Assembly: GCF_000308775.1 (NCBI RefSeq)
Contig: NZ_BAGJ01000086.1
Span: 47,319 to 111,318 of the forward strand
DNA length: 64,000 bases
From: Nocardia testacea NBRC 100365
GTDB lineage: Bacteria > Actinomycetota > Actinomycetes > Mycobacteriales > Mycobacteriaceae
Reading direction: 5' to 3'
Each line of letters starts with the position of its first letter. Within the stretch, counting starts at the first letter, position 1. Made by a program: the position numbers and the translations under genes. The notes under the pieces were generated by a model that had not been told where the DNA came from, searched no databases, and was given only the letters and a program-made list of their open reading frames with translations. Positions 49,043-58,049 of this stretch are shown one piece after another.

Positions 49043-50398
49043 ATGACTTCGGTGAAACCGCCGCGGGTGTCCGGAGGCGAACACGAACACGGTCACCTGG
49101 AGGAATTCCGCACCGACCCGATCGCGCTGATGCGCCGGGTGCGGGAGGAATGCGGTGACGTCGGCCAGTTCGAGCTCGCCGGACGCCATGTCGTCCTGCT
49201 CACCGGCGCCGAAGCGAACGAATTCTTCTTCCGCGCCGCCGACGAGGACCTCGACCAGGCCGCGGCCTACCCCTTCATGAAGCCGATCTTCGGTGAAGGC
49301 GTGGTGTTCGACGCCAGCCCGGAACGGCGCAAGGAGATGCTGCACAACTCCGCACTGCGCGGTGACCAGATGCGCGGGCACGCGGCGACCATCGAAAAAG
49401 AGGTCGACCGGATGCTGGCGGGCTGGGGGGAGGAAGGCGAGATCGATCTGCTCGATTTCTTCGCCGAGCTCACCATCTACACCTCCTCGGCCTGCCTGAT
49501 CGGGACGAAATTCCGCGAGGAACTCGACAGCCGGTTCGCGCACCTCTACCACAATCTGGAACGCGGTACCGACGCGCTGGCGTACGTGGACCCGTACATG
49601 CCGATCGAGAGCTTCCGCATCCGCGACGAATCCCGGGCCGCCCTGGTCGAACTCGTCCAGGAGATCATGAACGGGCGGATCGCGAACCCGCCCGCGGACA
49701 AGGAGGACCGCGACCTGCTCGATGTGCTGGTCTCGGTGAAAAAAGAGGACGGCACCCCGCATTTCAGCGCCAGCGAGGTCACCGGCATCTTCATCTCGAT
49801 GATGTTCGCCGGCCACCACACCACCTCCGGTACCGCCGCCTGGTCGGTGATCGAACTGCTGCGGCATCCGGAGGTGTTGTCCGGCGTCGTGAAGGAACTC
49901 GACGAGCTCTACGCCGACGGCCAGGAAGTGAGCTTCCACGCCCTGCGCCAGATTCCGCAGCTGGAGGCGGTGCTCAAGGAGACGCTGCGGCTGCATCCGC
50001 CGCTCATCATCTTGATGCGGGTCGCCCAGGGTGAGTTCGAAGTGTGTGGGAACCGGATCGAGCCCGGCGATCACGTGGCGGCGACCCCGGCGATCTCCAA
50101 CCGGCTGCCCGAGGATTTCCCGAACCCGGACAGTTTCGATCCCGGCCGCTATATCGACCCCAACCAGGAAGACCTGGTCAACCGCTGGACATGGATCCCG
50201 TTCGGCGCCGGACGCCACCGCTGCGTCGGCGCCGCGTTCGCCCTGATGCAGCTCAAGGCGATCTTCTCGGTACTGCTGCGGGACTGGGAATTCGAGATGG
50301 TGCAACCGTCGGAGTCCTACCGCAACGATCATTCGAAGATGGTGGTGCAGTTGCAGCAGCCGTGCCGGGTCCGGTATCGCCGCCGGCAGAAGGCGTGA
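49043..50398 (+). CDS. cyp51: CYP51, sterol 14-alpha-demethylase family P450
   Basis: This 451-residue soluble P450 is strikingly like mycobacterial CYP51. Shared landmarks recalled by eye include PRVSGGEHEHGHLEEFRTDP, YPFMKPIFGEGVVFDASPER, ELTIYTSSACLIG, the I-helix FAGHHTTSGTAAW, ExxR in KETLRLHPP, and the haem loop PFGAGRHRCVGAAFALMQ. CYP51 removes the 14-alpha-methyl group of sterols; bacterial substrates are unclear and azole antifungals bind it. GGGGAAGG is 8 bases before the ATG. The fprB-like gene follows after 6 bases and supplies electrons. Confidence 0.96.
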   Translation: MTSVKPPRVSGGEHEHGHLEEFRTDPIALMRRVREECGDVGQFELAGRHVVLLTGAEANEFFFRAADEDLDQAAAYPFMKPIFGEGVVFDASPERRKEMLHNSALRGDQMRGHAATIEKEVDRMLAGWGEEGEIDLLDFFAELTIYTSSACLIGTKFREELDSRFAHLYHNLERGTDALAYVDPYMPIESFRIRDESRAALVELVQEIMNGRIANPPADKEDRDLLDVLVSVKKEDGTPHFSASEVTGIFISMMFAGHHTTSGTAAWSVIELLRHPEVLSGVVKELDELYADGQEVSFHALRQIPQLEAVLKETLRLHPPLIILMRVAQGEFEVCGNRIEPGDHVAATPAISNRLPEDFPNPDSFDPGRYIDPNQEDLVNRWTWIPFGAGRHRCVGAAFALMQLKAIFSVLLRDWEFEMVQPSESYRNDHSKMVVQLQQPCRVRYRRRQKA

Positions 50399-50404
50399 GC
50401 TCCG

Positions 50405-52078
50405 ATGGCCTACGTCATCACCCAGCGCTGCTGCAATGACGCCAGTTGCGTGGCCGAATGTCCGGTGGACTGTATCCGGCCCCGCCCCGGCGACCCGCAG
50501 TTCGCGTCCGCGGAGATGCTCTACATCGACCCGGACACCTGCATCGACTGCGGGGCCTGCTACGAGGCCTGCCCGGTGGACGCCATCTACGCCGAAGAGG
50601 ACCTGCCCGCCCACCTCGCCGGATTCCGGGACGTCAACGCGGGCTTCTTCGCCCGGCACCCGCTGGAACCGGATATGGCCGCCCCGCCGCCGGTGCGGCG
50701 CCTGGCGAAGGATCTCGGGACCTTGCGGGTCGCCATCGTGGGCACCGGCCCGGCCGCCTGCTACGCCGCCGAACAATTGCTCGTCGCGGGGACGGTCGAA
50801 GTGGAGATGTTCGACCGGCTACCCACCCCCTGGGGCCTGGCCCGCTACGGGGTCGCACCGGATCACGCCCAGACCCGCGGTGTCACCGATATGTTCGCCT
50901 CCGCGTTCAAACGCGATGCGCTGCAGATGTATCTGAACACCGAGATCGGCACCCATATCGGCCACGCCGAACTGCGGGAGAGCGTGCACGCGGTGATCTA
51001 CGCGGTCGGTACGCCCGCCGACCGGCGCCTCGATATCCCCGGGGAGGTACTGGCGGGCAGTATCTCGGCCACCGAGTTCGTCGCCTGGTACAACGGGAAC
51101 CCCGGCTACGCCGACCGGGTATTCGATCTGTCCGGTGAACGCGCCGTGATCGTCGGCAACGGGAACGTGGCCCTGGATATCGCACGGGTACTCACCATGG
51201 ACCCCGACGAACTGGCCAGAACCGATATCGCCGACCACGCGCTGGCCGCGTTACGCGAGAGCGCGATCCGTGAGGTCGTGATCCTCGGCCGGCGCGGGCT
51301 GCTGCAGGCGGCCTACACCGCGCCGGAGTTCCGGGCACTCGCCCGGCTCGACGGCGTCGATATCGTCGTGGACCCGGGCGACCTGGTGTTCGACGAGGCC
51401 GCGCAGGCCTACCGGACCGGCGCCGAGGCACCGTACGAGCTCGGGTTGAAACTGGCGGCGGCCGAAGAGTTCGCGGGCCGCCCGCCGCGGGCCGGCAACA
51501 AACGGATCGTGTTCCGATACTGCGTCTCCCTCACCGAAATCGTGGGCACCGACCGGGTGAACTCGCTACGGTACGTGCGCAACGAGCTCACCGGCCCGGT
51601 CGATGCGCCCACCGCACGGCCGACCGGGGAGACCGGTGAACTCGACACGTCACTGGTCCTACGGGCGGTCGGGTACCGGGGTGAACCGGTCGGTGATCTG
51701 CCGTTCGACGACGAGCGGGGTGTGCTGCCCACGATCGACGGGCGGGTGGTCGACGCGGCGGGTGCGCCGGTGCCCGGTGTGTACGCGGCGGGCTGGATCA
51801 AACGGGGGCCGCGCGGGGTGATCGGCTCCAACCGGGCCGATGCCGAGGAAACGGTGGCCGCGATCCTCGACGATTTCCGGGCCGGTGTGCTGCCCACCCC
51901 GGTGCGGGACCGGGCGGCGCTGTCGGATCTGGTGCGCGACCGGCAACCCCAGGTGGTCGACCGCACCGCGTGGCAGGCGGTGGACCGGGCCGAACGCGCC
52001 GCGGGTGCGGCGGCGGGACGCCCCCGGGTGAAGCTGGCGACCGTGGCCGAACTACTCGCCACGGCACGCCGCGGCTGA
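50405..52078 (+). CDS. fprB: FprB-like fusion of 7Fe-type ferredoxin and NADPH-ferredoxin reductase
   Basis: This 557-residue fusion has an N-terminal ferredoxin (residues 1-65) with CCNDASCVAECPVDCI and CIDCGACYEACPVDAIY, the pattern of a 3Fe-4S plus 4Fe-4S protein. From about residue 105 an adrenodoxin-reductase-like domain follows with FAD loop VAIVGTGPAACYAAEQL, LARYGVAPDH and an NADPH site VIVGNGNVALDIARVL, and then YAAGWIKRGPRGVIGSN. The architecture equals mycobacterial FprB. Located 6 bases after cyp51, it is the obvious single-protein electron chain for that P450, whereas M. tuberculosis places a small ferredoxin there. A perfect 19-bp hairpin overlaps its stop codon. Confidence 0.92.
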   Translation: MAYVITQRCCNDASCVAECPVDCIRPRPGDPQFASAEMLYIDPDTCIDCGACYEACPVDAIYAEEDLPAHLAGFRDVNAGFFARHPLEPDMAAPPPVRRLAKDLGTLRVAIVGTGPAACYAAEQLLVAGTVEVEMFDRLPTPWGLARYGVAPDHAQTRGVTDMFASAFKRDALQMYLNTEIGTHIGHAELRESVHAVIYAVGTPADRRLDIPGEVLAGSISATEFVAWYNGNPGYADRVFDLSGERAVIVGNGNVALDIARVLTMDPDELARTDIADHALAALRESAIREVVILGRRGLLQAAYTAPEFRALARLDGVDIVVDPGDLVFDEAAQAYRTGAEAPYELGLKLAAAEEFAGRPPRAGNKRIVFRYCVSLTEIVGTDRVNSLRYVRNELTGPVDAPTARPTGETGELDTSLVLRAVGYRGEPVGDLPFDDERGVLPTIDGRVVDAAGAPVPGVYAAGWIKRGPRGVIGSNRADAEETVAAILDDFRAGVLPTPVRDRAALSDLVRDRQPQVVDRTAWQAVDRAERAAGAAAGRPRVKLATVAELLATARRG

Positions 52079-52128
52079 ACCCGGCCGGCCCGCGCTGAGT
52101 CGAGAGGGGGCGCGGGCCGGCCGGGTTC
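52077..52128. terminator. 19-bp perfect hairpin between convergent genes
   Basis: Bases 52077-52095 and 52110-52128 are exact reverse complements with a 14-base loop. It spans the whole 48-base gap between the fprB-like and flavoprotein genes and overlaps both stop codons, so it can act as a bidirectional terminator. Confidence 0.75.
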
Positions 52129-54829
52129 AGTTCGTCACGGCACGGCGGGCGTAGGCACGGACATCGGCGTCCGGGTCGTCGACTGCCCGGCGGAGTAGCT
52201 CCCGGGCCGCTTCGTGGCCGGGCCATGAGGCCAGGCTGAGGACCGCGGCCTTGCGCACATCCAGATGAGGGTCGGTGAGCGCACCGGCCAGTTCGGTGAC
52301 GGCCGCGCCGGGTTCGGCACCGGCCAGCCCTTTGGCCGCACCCACCCGCACCTGCCAGGCGGTGTCCCGCAGCGCCGCGGCGCACGACGCGATATCGGAT
52401 ACGGTGGCGCCGATCTCGGCGAACGCGGCCAGCGCCGCCGCCCGGACCAGCGGGTCACGATCGGTCACCAGGCCACGGACGGTGTCCGCGCCGCCGGTGC
52501 CGATGGTGGCCAGGCCCTGGGCGGCCGCGATCCGCACCTCACGGTTGGTGTCGGCGGCCGCGGCCGCCAGGGCGTCGTATTCGTCGAGCGAGACCAGTGC
52601 GCGCACCGCGGCGATCCGCACCCGGTGGTCGGGGTCGGCCAGGGCCGCCCGGTAGTCGGCGGCCGCACCGGCGCGTGCCGCGCGCAGCAGGTCGAGAACC
52701 GCCGCCCGCACGACCGGGTCGGGCGACGTCAGCCGTTCGGTGAGACCGTCGGCGGACGGCAGCACCTCCACAAGTTCGCGCAGTGCGGCCGCGGCGGCGG
52801 CCCGCACCGGCGCCGCGCCGTCGTCGAGCGCGCCGACCAGCAGCGCCGCGAAACCATCCGGGGTGTTCTCGGTGAGTGCCGCGATCGCGGCGACCCGGAC
52901 CCGTTCGTCGGTATCGGACAGGTAGGCCGATAGTTGCCCGGCGGTGGGCTCGTCCAGCGCCAGCAGCGCGAGCAGCCGGGGTGAGGCGGCCGGGGCCTGT
53001 TCCGGGACCGCGGCCCGGGACGTAGGCGCCGCGACGCTCGGGGCGCGGCGGTGACCGACGAGTTCGGGTTGCTCGACCGGCACCGGCTCCCCCTGCGACG
53101 GCAGATCGTCCAGCCCGGGCACGGGCACCAGATACGGTGCGACCGGCCGTTTGAGGAACTCCATGCTGCCGTCGGCGGCCTTACGCAGATTCAAGTGATA
53201 GCGCCAGGTGTCGTCGTCGCGTTCCGGGAGGTCGGCGCGTTCGTGGTAGAGACCCCACCGGGATTCGGTGCGGGTCAGCGAACTGCGGGCGGCCATTTCC
53301 GCGCAATCACGGATGAAGGAGACCTCGGCGGCCCGCATGAGTTCGTGCGGGGTGCGGGCACCCATCTCGGCGAGATCGCCGCGCATCCGTTCGAAGGTTT
53401 CCACCGCCAGCGATAGTTTCGCGGCCGTTTTCGGCGGCGCCACATAGTCGTTGACGAACCGGCGCAGTTTGTATTCGACCTGCGGTTGCGGTGGGCCGTC
53501 GGGATGCCGCAGGGGCCGATACACCAGTTCGTGCGCGGCGGCGATCTGATCGGCGGGCAGTTCGGCGGGCGCCGCGGTCTCGGCGAGGCCGGTGGCGGCA
53601 TGCGCGCCGGCGAGTTCACCGAAGACGAACGCCCCGATCATGTAGTTGTGCGGGACGCACGCCAGATCACCGGCCGCGTACAGGCCGGGCACCGTGGTGC
53701 GGGCGTTCTCGTCCACCCAGACCCCGGAGGCGGAATGCCCACCGCACAAACCGATCTCGGAGATGTGCATCTCGATATCGTGGGTGCGGTAGTCGTGGCC
53801 GCGATTGGCGTGGAAAGTGCCGCGGGTGGGACGTTCGGTGGTGTGCAGGATGTCCTCGAGCGCGGTCAGGGTCTCGTCGGGCAGATGCGACACCTTCAGG
53901 TAGATGGGTCCACGCGCGGAATCGATCTCTCGTTTGACCTCGGCGATCATCTGCCCCGACCAGTAGTCGGAATCGACGAACCGCTCCCCCTGCGCATTGA
54001 CCTGATATCCGCCGAACGGGTTGGCGACATAGGCGCAGGCGGGACCGTTGTAATCCTTGATCAGCGGGTTGATCTGGAAGCATTCGATACCGCTGAGCTC
54101 GGCGCCCGCGTGATAGGCCATCGAATAGCCGTCGCCGGCGTTGGTGGGGTTCTCGTAGGTGCCGTACAGGTAACCCGACGCCGGAAGTCCGAGTCGCCCG
54201 CACGGGCCCGTCGCGAGGATCACGGCTTTCGCCCCGACCGTGACGAATTCACCGGTGCGCGTGTTGAGTGCCGCCGCCCCGACCGCCCGGCCGTCGTCGG
54301 TGAGCACCCGTACCGGCATCAGCCGGTTCTCGATCCGGATCTTCTCCCGCATCTTCCGTTGCCGCAACACCCGGTAGAGGGCCTTCTTCACATCCTTGCC
54401 CTCGGGCATCGGCAGCACATAGGAGCCCGAACGGTGCACTCGGCGGACCGCGTACTCGCCGTATTCGTCCTTCTCGAATTTGACGCCGTACTTCTCCAGC
54501 CGCTGGACCATCGCGAAACCGCGGGTCGCGGTCTGGTAGACGGTGCGCTGGTCGACGATTCCGTCGTTGGCCCGGGTGATCTCGGCGACGTAGTCCTCGG
54601 GTTCGGCCTTCCCCGGGATGACGGCATTGTTGACGCCGTCCATACCCATGGCGAGCGCACCGGAATGCCGCACGTGGGCTTTTTCCAGGAGCAGCACGTT
54701 CGCGCCCTGTTCGGCGGCGGTGAGCGCGGCCATGGTTCCGGCGGTGCCGCCGCCGATGACCAGCACATCGCAGTCCAGGCGCACGGTGTCGGCGAGATCG
54801 GGCGCCGCGAACAGGGTGGGTGCGGTCAC
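52127..54829 (-). CDS. AprA/fumarate-reductase-like flavoprotein fused to HEAT repeats
   Basis: This is a 900-residue protein in two parts. Residues 1 to about 590 are a FAD protein of the succinate dehydrogenase/fumarate reductase/AprA superfamily: dinucleotide loop VLVIGGGTAGTMAALTAAEQ, HSGALAMGMDGVNNAV, EIGLCGGHSASGVWVDENAR and TVPGLYAAGDLACVPHN. After a Pro/Ala linker, residues from about 620 to 900 are seven or eight short HEAT (PBS-lyase-like) repeats, e.g. DERVRVAAIAALTENTPDGF, HRVRIAAVRALVSLDEYDAL and LDVRKAAVLSLASWPGHEAA. HEAT arrays bind proteins; here they may dock the small ferredoxin or a partner enzyme. The GTG overlaps the ATPase stop as GTGA. The substrate is unknown. The pairing with an AprB-like ferredoxin suggests reductive or oxidative chemistry on a sulfur or other small oxo-compound. 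Confidence 0.85.
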   Translation of the reverse strand: MTAPTLFAAPDLADTVRLDCDVLVIGGGTAGTMAALTAAEQGANVLLLEKAHVRHSGALAMGMDGVNNAVIPGKAEPEDYVAEITRANDGIVDQRTVYQTATRGFAMVQRLEKYGVKFEKDEYGEYAVRRVHRSGSYVLPMPEGKDVKKALYRVLRQRKMREKIRIENRLMPVRVLTDDGRAVGAAALNTRTGEFVTVGAKAVILATGPCGRLGLPASGYLYGTYENPTNAGDGYSMAYHAGAELSGIECFQINPLIKDYNGPACAYVANPFGGYQVNAQGERFVDSDYWSGQMIAEVKREIDSARGPIYLKVSHLPDETLTALEDILHTTERPTRGTFHANRGHDYRTHDIEMHISEIGLCGGHSASGVWVDENARTTVPGLYAAGDLACVPHNYMIGAFVFGELAGAHAATGLAETAAPAELPADQIAAAHELVYRPLRHPDGPPQPQVEYKLRRFVNDYVAPPKTAAKLSLAVETFERMRGDLAEMGARTPHELMRAAEVSFIRDCAEMAARSSLTRTESRWGLYHERADLPERDDDTWRYHLNLRKAADGSMEFLKRPVAPYLVPVPGLDDLPSQGEPVPVEQPELVGHRRAPSVAAPTSRAAVPEQAPAASPRLLALLALDEPTAGQLSAYLSDTDERVRVAAIAALTENTPDGFAALLVGALDDGAAPVRAAAAAALRELVEVLPSADGLTERLTSPDPVVRAAVLDLLRAARAGAAADYRAALADPDHRVRIAAVRALVSLDEYDALAAAAADTNREVRIAAAQGLATIGTGGADTVRGLVTDRDPLVRAAALAAFAEIGATVSDIASCAAALRDTAWQVRVGAAKGLAGAEPGAAVTELAGALTDPHLDVRKAAVLSLASWPGHEAARELLRRAVDDPDADVRAYARRAVTN

Positions 54830-55593
54830 GACAGGGCCTCCACGAGTCGGTCGCGCTGCGGCTGCCGACCGGCGGCCGCGCGCGGATTCGGAACATCGAT
54901 CAGGGCGCGCAACGGTTTCCCGGCGCGGCCCAGCACGGCGACCCGGTCGCCGAGCAGCAGCGCCTCGTCCACATCGTGGGTGACGAACACTATCGTCGTG
55001 GGATGGGTGCGCCAGGTCTCGATCAGCAGCCGCTGCATGGTGGCGCGGGTCTGGGTGTCCAGCGCGCCGAACGGTTCGTCCATCATCACCGCGCGCGGGG
55101 CGCCGGCCAGGCCGCGGGCGAGCTGCACGCGTTGCCGCATACCCCCGGACAGGCTCTTCGGGAGGAAATCGGCGAACCCGCCGAGCCCGACCTCCTCGAT
55201 CCAGCGGTCGGCCGCGGCGCGGCGCCCCGCCTTCGGTTCACCTCGTAACCGCAACGCCAATTCGATATTGGCGCGCACACTGCGCCACGGCAGCAGGGCA
55301 TTGTCCTGGAACACCACCGCGCGATCGCGGGAGGTGGTGGTGACGGGTTCGCCGTCGGCGAGGACACGGCCGGAGTCCGGGGGCAGCAGCCCGGCCAGAG
55401 CGCGCAGGACCGTGGACTTCCCGCAGCCGGACGGCCCGGTGAGTACGAGGATCTCGCCGGGCCGCACGTCCAGCGACAACCGGTCGATCACCGGGTCGCC
55501 GGTGTAGGACAGCGAGATCTCGTCGAGGCGCAGGCTCATTCCCGGCGCACCGGTGCCGGACGCGGGGGTTTCGGTGGTCAGGGTGGTGGTCAT
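54826..55593 (-). CDS. ABC importer ATPase (SsuB/TauB type)
   Basis: This 255-residue ATPase has Walker A GPSGCGKSTVLRALAG, Q-loop FQDNALLPWRSVRANIE, signature LSGGMRQRVQLARGLAG, Walker B AVMMDEPFGALD and H-loop FVTHDVDEALLLGD. The Q-loop and D-E-P-F-G-A-L-D wording is that of the nitrate/sulfonate/taurine importer subgroup. The ATG (55593) overlaps the permease stop as ATGA, and its stop overlaps the flavoprotein start. It energises import of the compound bound by the lipoprotein encoded upstream. Confidence 0.92.
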   Translation of the reverse strand: MTTTLTTETPASGTGAPGMSLRLDEISLSYTGDPVIDRLSLDVRPGEILVLTGPSGCGKSTVLRALAGLLPPDSGRVLADGEPVTTTSRDRAVVFQDNALLPWRSVRANIELALRLRGEPKAGRRAAADRWIEEVGLGGFADFLPKSLSGGMRQRVQLARGLAGAPRAVMMDEPFGALDTQTRATMQRLLIETWRTHPTTIVFVTHDVDEALLLGDRVAVLGRAGKPLRALIDVPNPRAAAGRQPQRDRLVEALS

Positions 55594-56438
55594 CGGTTGT
55601 TCTCCTCTCCCCGCGGCAGCCAGCGGGTGACCCGCCGGCCGAGTAGTTCGATCGCCGCGGAGGTGCCGAACCCGAGGACGCCGATCGTGATGATCCCGAC
55701 GAAAACACCCGGATAGTCGACGATGGTGTAGGCCTGCCAGGTGCGGTAGCCGACCCCGAGCCGGCCGGAGATCATCTCCGCGGACACCAGGCAGATCCAG
55801 GCGACTCCGATACCGACCGACAGCCCGCCGAAGATTCCGGGTAGCGCACCGGGAAGCACCACCCGCAGCAGCACATCCCACCGGTTGCCGCCGAGCGTGC
55901 GCACCGAGTCCTCCCACAGTGTCGGTAGCGCGCGGACCGCGTGGCGGGTACTGACCATGATCGGGAAATAGGCGGCCAGGCCGGTGATGAACACGATGCC
56001 GGCTTCGTCGTCGGGGAACAGCAGGATGGCGATCGGGACCACCGCGATGGCCGGGACGGGACGGGCCAGTTCGGTGAGCGGGCCGAGGATTCCGGCGAAC
56101 AGGCGGGACCGGCCCAGGGCGATACCGCTGGTCACGCCGAGCACGGTGGCGATACCGAATCCGGTGAGGATGCGGAGGAGCGACTGCGCCAGGTCCAGGT
56201 AGTAGACATCGGTGCCGAGCTGCCGGCCGAACGCGGTGAGCACCTCGGTCACCGAGGGCAGGGTGTCGAATCGCAGCCACAGCCGGATATCGGCGGTGGT
56301 CAGCACCTGCCAGAGGAGGATGGCGGCCAGTACGGAACCGACCCGCAGCAGCCGGCCCGGCCACACCGAGCGCCCGGGCCGCCGCGACGAGGCGGGCGCC
56401 GTGGCGGCCGGGGCGGGTGCGAGGGTGGCCGCGGTCAT
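55590..56438 (-). CDS. ABC importer permease (SsuC/TauC type)
   Basis: This 282-residue protein has about six membrane helices starting at VGSVLAAILLWQVLTTADI. The EAA-type loop that contacts the ATPase is near ALPTLWEDSVRTLGGNRWDV and LLRVVLPGALPGIFGGLSVG. This helix plan and loop belong to the sulfonate/nitrate/taurine permease family. An Ala/Pro-rich cytosolic N-terminus of 30 residues precedes. It overlaps both neighbours by 4 bases. Confidence 0.9.
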   Translation of the reverse strand: MTAATLAPAPAATAPASSRRPGRSVWPGRLLRVGSVLAAILLWQVLTTADIRLWLRFDTLPSVTEVLTAFGRQLGTDVYYLDLAQSLLRILTGFGIATVLGVTSGIALGRSRLFAGILGPLTELARPVPAIAVVPIAILLFPDDEAGIVFITGLAAYFPIMVSTRHAVRALPTLWEDSVRTLGGNRWDVLLRVVLPGALPGIFGGLSVGIGVAWICLVSAEMISGRLGVGYRTWQAYTIVDYPGVFVGIITIGVLGFGTSAAIELLGRRVTRWLPRGEENNR

Positions 56439-57814
56439 GACCGGACCTCGGCGACGGCCCGGTCATAGGCCACCGGGACGGCCGCGGGATGGGACTGCCG
56501 GTAGCGTTGCGCTGCCGCCTGGGTGGTGAACGGCAAGAAGGTGTCTCCGTCGCGCAGCCAGACCGCCTTGTCCGCGAACCAGCGGGTGCCGAGTTCGGTG
56601 TCGGCGATATAGGCGGCACGAACCTGTGTGCCCGCGGCGCGGGCCGCGGCGACTGCGCGCAACAGTTCGTTCGGGTTGACGGCGGGGCGCGTGGTGTCCT
56701 GGCCGTCGAGCCATAGTTCGGTACCGGAACCGGCGGTGTGGTTGGCGGTGTCGGCGAGCGCGGTGTCGTAGTTCTGGCCACGGGCGGCGAATACCGCGCG
56801 CAGGCGCTGGTCGTCGACGAAACCGTCGATATCGAGGTCGGCGAAATCGCCGATCGACTTCAGATACCGCACATCGTCTTTGAAGGCCGAGATCAGGCTC
56901 GGTTTCAGGGTGGTATCGAACGAGGTGCCGCCCGGGCCGTTGTAGAGGTACACGACCTCCTGCGGCAGGTCCGAGGCCTCGGCCACGATCCGGGCCGCCT
57001 CCAGCGGCTGCTGCCACAGGAATTCGGTGGCGTCGAGCTGGGCCTGCAGGAAGGCGTCCACCACCTCGGGATGTTCGGCGGTGTAGTGCTCACGGGCGAC
57101 CACGCCGTGGAAGGTCGGCACATTCAGTTCGGCGCCGTCGTAGAGCAGTTTCGCCTTGTCCTGGAATACCAGCAGGCCCGGCCACGCCACGAACTGGGAC
57201 AGGGCGGCGACCTGACCCGATTCCAGCGCCGAGGCCCCCACCTGCGGCTGCTGGTTCAGTACCTCCACGCCGGCGACCGGATCGACCCCGGCGCGGGTCA
57301 GGGCCTGCACCAGGGTGCCGTGCCCGGCGGAACCGACACTGGCCGACACCTTCTTCCCGGCCAGATCGGCGACACCGGTGAGCGGCGAGTCCGGCGGTAC
57401 GACCACCATGTTCAGCGCGCCCCTGGGGTTGTAGCCGGTGACCGAGAGGAACTCGGTGCGGGACCGTTCGCCGGCCTGGGTGCGGGAGCCGTTGATCAAC
57501 AGCGGATAGTCGCCCATGGAGCCGATATCGATCTTCTCGGCCACCATCTGGGCGGTGATCGGGGCGCCGGTGTCGTAATCCTGCCATTCGACCTTGTACG
57601 CGGGTCCGCCGTCTTCGGTGAGCCGCCGCAACCGTTGCTCCAGGTATCCCTGGGCGCGCAACAGGGTGCCGGCGGTGACGGTGTTGATGGTCTTGGACTG
57701 GTAGCCGACGACGACGGTGACGGTATCGCCGGCGGCGGCTTCTTCCAGCGAGCACCCGGTGAGGGCCAGCGCCGCGGTGGCGGCCAGGACGGCCAGGCGT
57801 TTCAGAGTGGGCAT
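56435..57814 (-). CDS. Lipoprotein solute-binding protein (SsuA/TauA/NMT1 type) with extra C-terminal domain
   Basis: This 459-residue lipoprotein has the lipobox ALTGC with Cys21. Residues 30-320 form the binding fold of the nitrate/sulfonate family: TVVVGYQSKTINTVTAGTLL, VAEKIDIGSMGDYPLLINGS and VADLAGKKVSASVGSAGHGT. It is about 120 residues longer than usual. The tail from roughly 385 (ELLRAVAAARAAGTQVRAAY, then LGTRWFADKAVWLRDGDTFL and PFTTQAAAQRYRQSHP) resembles the NosL-like fold found with copper or sulfur proteins, although no clear metal-ligand motif is visible. It lies 7 bases after the ferredoxin and overlaps the permease. It delivers the substrate from the cell surface; the ligand is unknown. 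Confidence 0.85.
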   Translation of the reverse strand: MPTLKRLAVLAATAALALTGCSLEEAAAGDTVTVVVGYQSKTINTVTAGTLLRAQGYLEQRLRRLTEDGGPAYKVEWQDYDTGAPITAQMVAEKIDIGSMGDYPLLINGSRTQAGERSRTEFLSVTGYNPRGALNMVVVPPDSPLTGVADLAGKKVSASVGSAGHGTLVQALTRAGVDPVAGVEVLNQQPQVGASALESGQVAALSQFVAWPGLLVFQDKAKLLYDGAELNVPTFHGVVAREHYTAEHPEVVDAFLQAQLDATEFLWQQPLEAARIVAEASDLPQEVVYLYNGPGGTSFDTTLKPSLISAFKDDVRYLKSIGDFADLDIDGFVDDQRLRAVFAARGQNYDTALADTANHTAGSGTELWLDGQDTTRPAVNPNELLRAVAAARAAGTQVRAAYIADTELGTRWFADKAVWLRDGDTFLPFTTQAAAQRYRQSHPAAVPVAYDRAVAEVRS

Positions 57815-57821
57815 GAGAGAT

Positions 57822-58049
57822 CTACCTCAGGAGATACGGCATGTTGACAGTGACGGCGCCGGTGGGACAGCGGGCGGCGCAGGGCCCGCAGTACCAGCAT
57901 TCGTCGACGTGCATGAAAGCCTTCCCGTTGTCCGGGTTGATGGCCAGGGAATCGAGCGGGCAGATCTCCACGCACAGTGTGCAGCCTTCGATACACAGGG
58001 ATTCGTCGATGGTCACGGGGATATCGGTGCGCTGGTTCGCCAATGCCAT
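57822..58049 (-). CDS. AprB-like 2[4Fe-4S] ferredoxin
   Basis: This 75-residue ferredoxin has two cluster motifs, ESLCIEGCTLCVEICPLDSL and DECWYCGPCAARCPTGAVTV. The first has an enlarged spacing (C-x3-C-x2-C-x3-CP), and the second begins ECWYCGPC, like the beta subunit of APS reductase. It is therefore the natural electron partner of the AprA-like flavoprotein five genes downstream. The ATG at 58049 follows the TAG of the GntR gene without a gap. It is small, soluble and cytosolic. Confidence 0.9.
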   Translation of the reverse strand: MALANQRTDIPVTIDESLCIEGCTLCVEICPLDSLAINPDNGKAFMHVDECWYCGPCAARCPTGAVTVNMPYLLR

